A DNA stretch of 19,098 nt from CALFER01 sp964472395 (GTDB lineage Bacteria; CSSED10-310; CALFER01): the NCBI GenBank assembly GCA_964472395.1, contig CAYYMM010000091.1, forward strand, positions 1 to 19,098, read 5' to 3'. The notes under the pieces are model-generated. The model saw only the letters and a program-made list of their open reading frames with translations, ran no database searches and was not told where the DNA came from. The position numbers were made by a program, and so were the translations under genes. Each line of letters starts with the position of its first letter. The first letter of the stretch is position 1. Positions 15,258 through 19,098 of this stretch are shown one piece after another.

Positions 15258-17107
15258 CGCCGTCTCCTCCGCCCCGTCACGATCCGGGCACTGCCATGCA
15301 CCGCCACCCCAAACACCACCACCGCCATGAAGCCGATCCCGATCCGATTCACCGCAACATTCCGATCAGCGCCCGGCACGTAGAGTTCCGGTGCGCCATC
15401 GCCCTCCCGATTCATCCGAGCCACCCATCGACCTTCCGTCGCACGAACGACCCGGCCGGCATTCCCGATTCCTCCGGTCCTGCGCAGGATCGGTTCGGCA
15501 TCGAACGGAGCGGTCGGCGACACCTCCAGGTCGGCATACAGCCGCGACTCTGCGGCATGGCACGATACACACTCGCATAACGCGAACTCACGGCGCATGA
15601 CACCATGATGAATACCGAACGGCTGCGCGTCACCCTCGATGCGCGGGTTCACGACACCCGCATCGGCCAGGCGCGCCGCCACCCAGTCCCGTTTGTCCCG
15701 TGTATCGAGAATCAACTCCTCATCCGAAAGCACGCCGTCATGGTTCGAGTCGAAGCGTTCGAGCGCTTCAGGTCGGCAGGCAACGCCGTCATGGAACACG
15801 GCGGCAACGATCGCGGGCGACACGCGGCCCGACGGTTCACCGGCCGTCCAGAACCAGGTCGTCACGACATTGAACGGTGCGAGCCGTTCCCGGCCGTCCT
15901 CGTCCAGCCTCGGCCAGAAAACCGGCTGAAACCCTGTCACATGCGCATTGGGATCACCCCAGTCTCCCTCGATGCCCCGATACCGCACAATCCCCTTGCC
16001 GTCCTCGCCGGCAACCGTCCAATCGATTTCTCGCACGGCCGCCATGGGCGAGGTCGGTATATGACACGCCTCGCAACTCAGCTTCTGAAAATGCAGCCCG
16101 GGGTAGGGGAGCCACCGGTGCATCGGCTCGGCGTCATGACACATCTCGCATCGCCGCATCGTCACCGGTTCAGTCGAGGGGTCGGCATCCATCGACCCGC
16201 GGCCCCTGGCAAACTGGTGCGACGGCCGATGGAGATACTCGCTGAAGGCCTGTCGCCGCGTATCGAAACGCAAGTGGAGGGGGCGTGTGGCGGCGATTTC
16301 GAGCGCATAGGCCGGATTGTTGAGTGAAAAGTGGCAGTGCGAGCATCGCATGACACGCTCGGCATGCACATCCCATGGCCGAATCGTCTGCTCCTTGTTG
16401 ACCGTGCTGATACCGGAATCGCTGATCCGCTGGCCCGAGAAAATCGAACCGGTGCGCAGTGTCATCGTCAATTCGGCCGGATCTCCTTCAGGAATGACGA
16501 GCGGGGCGCTTCCCCGGTGCACCAGGCCATGACAGGCACCGCAGTTTTCATCAGTCGGCCCTCTCAACGCGATCCGGTCGATCGGCCACCGCCCCTGTTC
16601 CGATAGCGCATCCCGCTTCCAGATCCAGGAATCACCTACGCGAGCGACCAGGCCGGTCCGGCCGAGCGATGCCGTGACGGCCCATTCAAATCGCTCCCGG
16701 CGCATCTCACCCATCATCGCTTCACGATCGACCGTCTCGATGTGACACAGAAAGCAGTTCATTTCGAACCCGAGATCCCGGGCGGGTCCGCCGCCGACAT
16801 GCCGACGGCCGTAAGTCTTGAGCCAATCCGCGTCGAACGGCACGTCGGAACCCGGATCCGGAGACTCGACTTCGTGCGCCAACCGTCGCTGCGGACGGAC
16901 ATGATCGCTGTGAGACTCGATGTATTCCGTATCGTGGCACTGCCCGCATGTTTTCATCGGTGATAAAGGCTCGTGCGATTCGATCACTCTCCTGCCATCC
17001 CGGTCCAGCAGATCGAATTCGGGGTGAATCCGATCCGAGGTCGCGAGCGTGGGAATGCTGATCAACACGAATGCTGCGCTTATGAGAACAAGGACCCGAA
17101 TGTTCAT
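15254..17107 (-). CDS. Membrane-anchored heptaheme cytochrome c with EF-hand-like loop
   Basis: The protein has 617 residues. A signal peptide (1-23) leads to the periplasm and one C-terminal helix (about 584-606) before a run of arginines anchors it in the inner membrane. Seven CxxCH heme sites are present: C54, C118, C189, C255, C320, C345 and C513. Between the sixth and seventh hemes is a 160-residue insertion containing a calcium-loop pattern, DSNHDGVLSDEE (453-464). The sequence around the hemes (TCGQCHDTEYI, MNCFLCHIE, SCEACHIPTSP) resembles cytochromes that pair with octaheme tetrathionate reductase-type enzymes, but I do not recognise a named family. It overlaps both neighbours by four bases (ATGA at each end). 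Likely role: electron relay from cytochrome b to the octaheme enzyme. Confidence 0.85.
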   Translation of the reverse strand: MNIRVLVLISAAFVLISIPTLATSDRIHPEFDLLDRDGRRVIESHEPLSPMKTCGQCHDTEYIESHSDHVRPQRRLAHEVESPDPGSDVPFDADWLKTYGRRHVGGGPARDLGFEMNCFLCHIETVDREAMMGEMRRERFEWAVTASLGRTGLVARVGDSWIWKRDALSEQGRWPIDRIALRGPTDENCGACHGLVHRGSAPLVIPEGDPAELTMTLRTGSIFSGQRISDSGISTVNKEQTIRPWDVHAERVMRCSHCHFSLNNPAYALEIAATRPLHLRFDTRRQAFSEYLHRPSHQFARGRGSMDADPSTEPVTMRRCEMCHDAEPMHRWLPYPGLHFQKLSCEACHIPTSPMAAVREIDWTVAGEDGKGIVRYRGIEGDWGDPNAHVTGFQPVFWPRLDEDGRERLAPFNVVTTWFWTAGEPSGRVSPAIVAAVFHDGVACRPEALERFDSNHDGVLSDEELILDTRDKRDWVAARLADAGVVNPRIEGDAQPFGIHHGVMRREFALCECVSCHAAESRLYADLEVSPTAPFDAEPILRRTGGIGNAGRVVRATEGRWVARMNREGDGAPELYVPGADRNVAVNRIGIGFMAVVVFGVAVHGSARIVTGRRRRR

Positions 17108-18564
17108 CGGCCACCTGCTGTTTCCGTCTCAAGCATTCCGGTGCGTTGTCTTCCGCCGCGCACCGCCGGATCGCCGTCGTATCCGAGCGCTTCCCAGTTC
17201 AATCGGCCGCCCTGGCCATGGCAGTCCTTACACGACAACGCCTGTCTCGATGTCACAACCATGTGATTGATCGCCCAGTACATTTCCGTCGGTGCGAATC
17301 CGAATTCACCACTGTAGGATAATCCGGTCGCTTCACTTCCGAGCCGAGCCGCCTTGTCCCAATCAAAGTCTTTCCAATACCCACCCGGACCGTACGTTTT
17401 CGGCACAATGAAATACCGGTTCTTCAGATCGTAAATCTGCTTCCCCCTGTGCACCTTAAACGGCCAGATCCTTGCCTTTCCATCCCGGATACTCCCCATT
17501 GGTTTCGCCATCGCGGTAACTGTCTCGGGATCAATCGTCTCACCCAGCAGATAATGATCCGCCGTACCATTAAACCAGGCATATTCCGGCGCAATATTGA
17601 CCGCATACTCGAATACACCCTTGATCGCGGCATATTGGTGCGGATCGTTGACAGCCTTTTCACGCTCGATGTCCCCAGCCTGCGACCAGTCCCACGACAT
17701 TTTTGTCGCTTCCTCCGGAGCAATGCGGGGGATATGACAGGTCTGACATGCCACTGCCGCTCCGTGAGCATTGAGTCTCATGTCCTTATGCGGCTGCGAA
17801 GCATGACATAACGTGCAATCAAACCGATTTTTAGCATCGACGCTGACCGAGATCAATCGGCCGGGAATGAGGTGATTCTTCGTCTGGTGACAGTCGATGC
17901 ATTCCAGTTTATGGCGGGACATGTGGATGTCGATCCGTTCACGGGGATTGAGCAGACTTCCGTCCATGTCGCCATGCTTCACCGCATCTCCGCCACCGCC
18001 GGCAAAATGACAGTATCCGCAGTTCGCCCGTTTCGGATATCCGACACTTTTCGCGATGGCCAGAAGATCGGCTTTCGGATCCGGTCGGCCCGCCCCATTG
18101 GGATCTTTATTGTATGTCGTCGTGCGATCGTGGCAAACCAGACAATCCACATTGTCCTGCTTCGAAAAATCGAACGTGTCATCTTCCCAACCGTATCCCG
18201 CATGGCATTGCGTGCAACGGACCCAGTTCGACTGAATCCCGATGCAGTAATTATTCATGAGATTTTTCTTGCCGATACGGACCGGCGTGTCATGCCCCGG
18301 AACCATCACATCCTCATCGCCAACCCAGTTCCAGTGTGCCGTCTTCATGATCTCGGCAGCTGCGTTCTTGTGACATTCCAGGCACGCCCTGGTCACGGCC
18401 GGACCGTCGGCGAACGGCTTTGAAAAAAACGTCGAGTGATCGGTGTGGACGCGCGGCTTGGGAACGTTCGCACGCGGATTGTCCCGGGTCGCCGCTTCAC
18501 CATGGCCGGCGATCAGGCACGCACACACGAACAGCGTCAGAATCGACTTGAGTTTGAAAAGCAT
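17104..18564 (-). CDS. Octaheme c-type cytochrome, tetrathionate reductase family
   Basis: The protein has 486 residues with a signal peptide (1-25, cut near GEA). Eight CxxCH sites occur at C61, C117, C141, C182, C222, C250, C273 and C445. The block MNNYCIGIQSNWVRCTQCH followed by GYGWEDDTFDFSKQDNVDCL is the hallmark of the octaheme tetrathionate reductase (OTR) family, known from Shewanella, in which a lysine-ligated heme is the active site. OTR reduces tetrathionate and in vitro also nitrite and hydroxylamine; which substrate is used here cannot be read from sequence. The first gene of the sulfur operon, it starts after GGGAG at eight bases and couples to the next gene through ATGA. The gap upstream (18565-18662) shows no clear promoter. 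Confidence 0.92.
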   Translation of the reverse strand: MLFKLKSILTLFVCACLIAGHGEAATRDNPRANVPKPRVHTDHSTFFSKPFADGPAVTRACLECHKNAAAEIMKTAHWNWVGDEDVMVPGHDTPVRIGKKNLMNNYCIGIQSNWVRCTQCHAGYGWEDDTFDFSKQDNVDCLVCHDRTTTYNKDPNGAGRPDPKADLLAIAKSVGYPKRANCGYCHFAGGGGDAVKHGDMDGSLLNPRERIDIHMSRHKLECIDCHQTKNHLIPGRLISVSVDAKNRFDCTLCHASQPHKDMRLNAHGAAVACQTCHIPRIAPEEATKMSWDWSQAGDIEREKAVNDPHQYAAIKGVFEYAVNIAPEYAWFNGTADHYLLGETIDPETVTAMAKPMGSIRDGKARIWPFKVHRGKQIYDLKNRYFIVPKTYGPGGYWKDFDWDKAARLGSEATGLSYSGEFGFAPTEMYWAINHMVVTSRQALSCKDCHGQGGRLNWEALGYDGDPAVRGGRQRTGMLETETAGGR

Positions 18565-18662
18565 CCGGATACTCCCTGAAAAAAAACAATACGACGATCA
18601 ACAAAAATTCCCTTGCTCAGACATCGCACAGAGACGAAGGTTACAGAGATTTTCGACACCCA

Positions 18663-19098
18663 TCAGTTCAGGAAGAAGTCGAATGAAGCGACATCGCTGA
18701 TCAGAGCATCGATTCCGAGCAATCCCGGAGTGAACAGAGCGGCATAGAAATGCATGGGACCGAATGGGGATACCGCGGGCATGGTGAAATCAGGAATAAT
18801 CGTTTTCGACGATACACCGGCCGGTACCGGGATCGTTTCATGCCCCAGGCCGCTGTCGATCGCCTGCCAGGTGGGATACCCGAAAAACTGTCCGGCGACA
18901 TCGAGCAGCACATACAGGTCCGCCGTCGCCGCACCTCCCGGATTCTGAATCTCCAACGTCAATCCGCACTGATCACCTTCGGCGAATGTCGACGCGGGCA
19001 TCTCCAGGTCGATTCCGATCATCGATCCGCCCCCCTGCGGCATCCTGAGACTCATCAGGAACACATCGACAGCGCCGGGATCGACTCCCCAATTCTCG
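18663..19098 (-). CDS. C-terminal part of a secreted protein with the repeated lineage domain
   Basis: The frame is open to the right edge (it reads ENWGVDPGAVDVFLM before the first possible start at 19064), so this is the 3' part of a longer gene. Residues visible form a beta domain matching the C-terminus of the propeller protein at 3854-6388: MPASTFAEGDQCGLTLEIQN aligns with LNATHFTSGMPFHFDLEICN, GQFFGYPTW with GEYFFHPSW, and both have HFYAALF/HLYGALL before the end. The protein stops at FDFFLN without an anchor or sorting tail. The gene ends 98 bp upstream of the octaheme gene on the same strand, with no terminator visible between them. Function unknown; probably extracellular. Confidence 0.75.
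   Translation of the reverse strand, partial: ENWGVDPGAVDVFLMSLRMPQGGGSMIGIDLEMPASTFAEGDQCGLTLEIQNPGGAATADLYVLLDVAGQFFGYPTWQAIDSGLGHETIPVPAGVSSKTIIPDFTMPAVSPFGPMHFYAALFTPGLLGIDALISDVASFDFFLN

Noticed and set aside
18601..18660. Two ACAGAG words 20-odd bases apart upstream of the octaheme gene
   Set aside because: Too short and only two copies; not the 34-bp unit and not a convincing operator.

Overview
This is a 19.1 kb piece of a bacterial chromosome, probably from an assembled environmental genome: there is a 100-base N gap at 10987-11086 and the base composition is moderately GC-rich. Periplasmic multiheme cytochromes, Sec-type signal peptides and quinol-type membrane cytochromes point to a Gram-negative-like organism with anaerobic or facultative sulfur-linked respiration. 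I cannot name the phylum. The secreted-protein C-terminal domain seen twice, and the 34-bp GATTACACAGATT-type tandem array, suggest an uncultured lineage rather than a well-studied one.

Left part (1-3774, minus strand): a tightly packed run of three genes. A GT-C-like multi-membrane-span protein overlaps a B12-binding-type radical SAM protein, which is followed after 14 bp by a Nudix hydrolase fused in one frame to a family-5-type uracil-DNA glycosylase that leaves the window. Next come a large secreted beta-propeller-like protein (3854-6388, minus, AT-richer than its neighbours) and, divergently, a small SHOCT-like protein (6652-7035, plus).

Middle (7064-10759, minus): an envelope or stress set of a zf-TFIIB zinc-ribbon protein, LemA, and an M48/HtpX-like protease with an extra C-terminal zinc ribbon. 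It is followed by an intergenic stretch of about 380 bp that folds into several stems and ends in a terminator only about 15 bp before fabH (KAS III). Then come the tandem repeats with the gap, a SPASM radical SAM enzyme (plus strand), and a small stand-alone protein that looks like an Hsp70 substrate-binding domain without its ATPase (minus).

Right part (12855-18564, minus): a coupled six-gene operon. In order of transcription it holds an octaheme tetrathionate-reductase-family cytochrome, a membrane-anchored heptaheme cytochrome, a cytochrome b membrane subunit, two half-size YeeE/YedE transporters, and a membrane-anchored rhodanese-like protein that lacks the catalytic cysteine but ends in Gly-Gly-Cys-Gly. 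Four of the five junctions overlap (three as ATGA). The likely picture is electron transfer from quinol through cytochrome b and the heptaheme protein to the octaheme enzyme, combined with import and handling of a reduced sulfur compound. The window ends inside another secreted protein with the same C-terminal domain as the beta-propeller protein.

Three good sigma70-like promoters (17-bp spacing, exact TATAAT) lie before the beta-propeller gene, the zinc-ribbon gene and the Hsp70-like gene.
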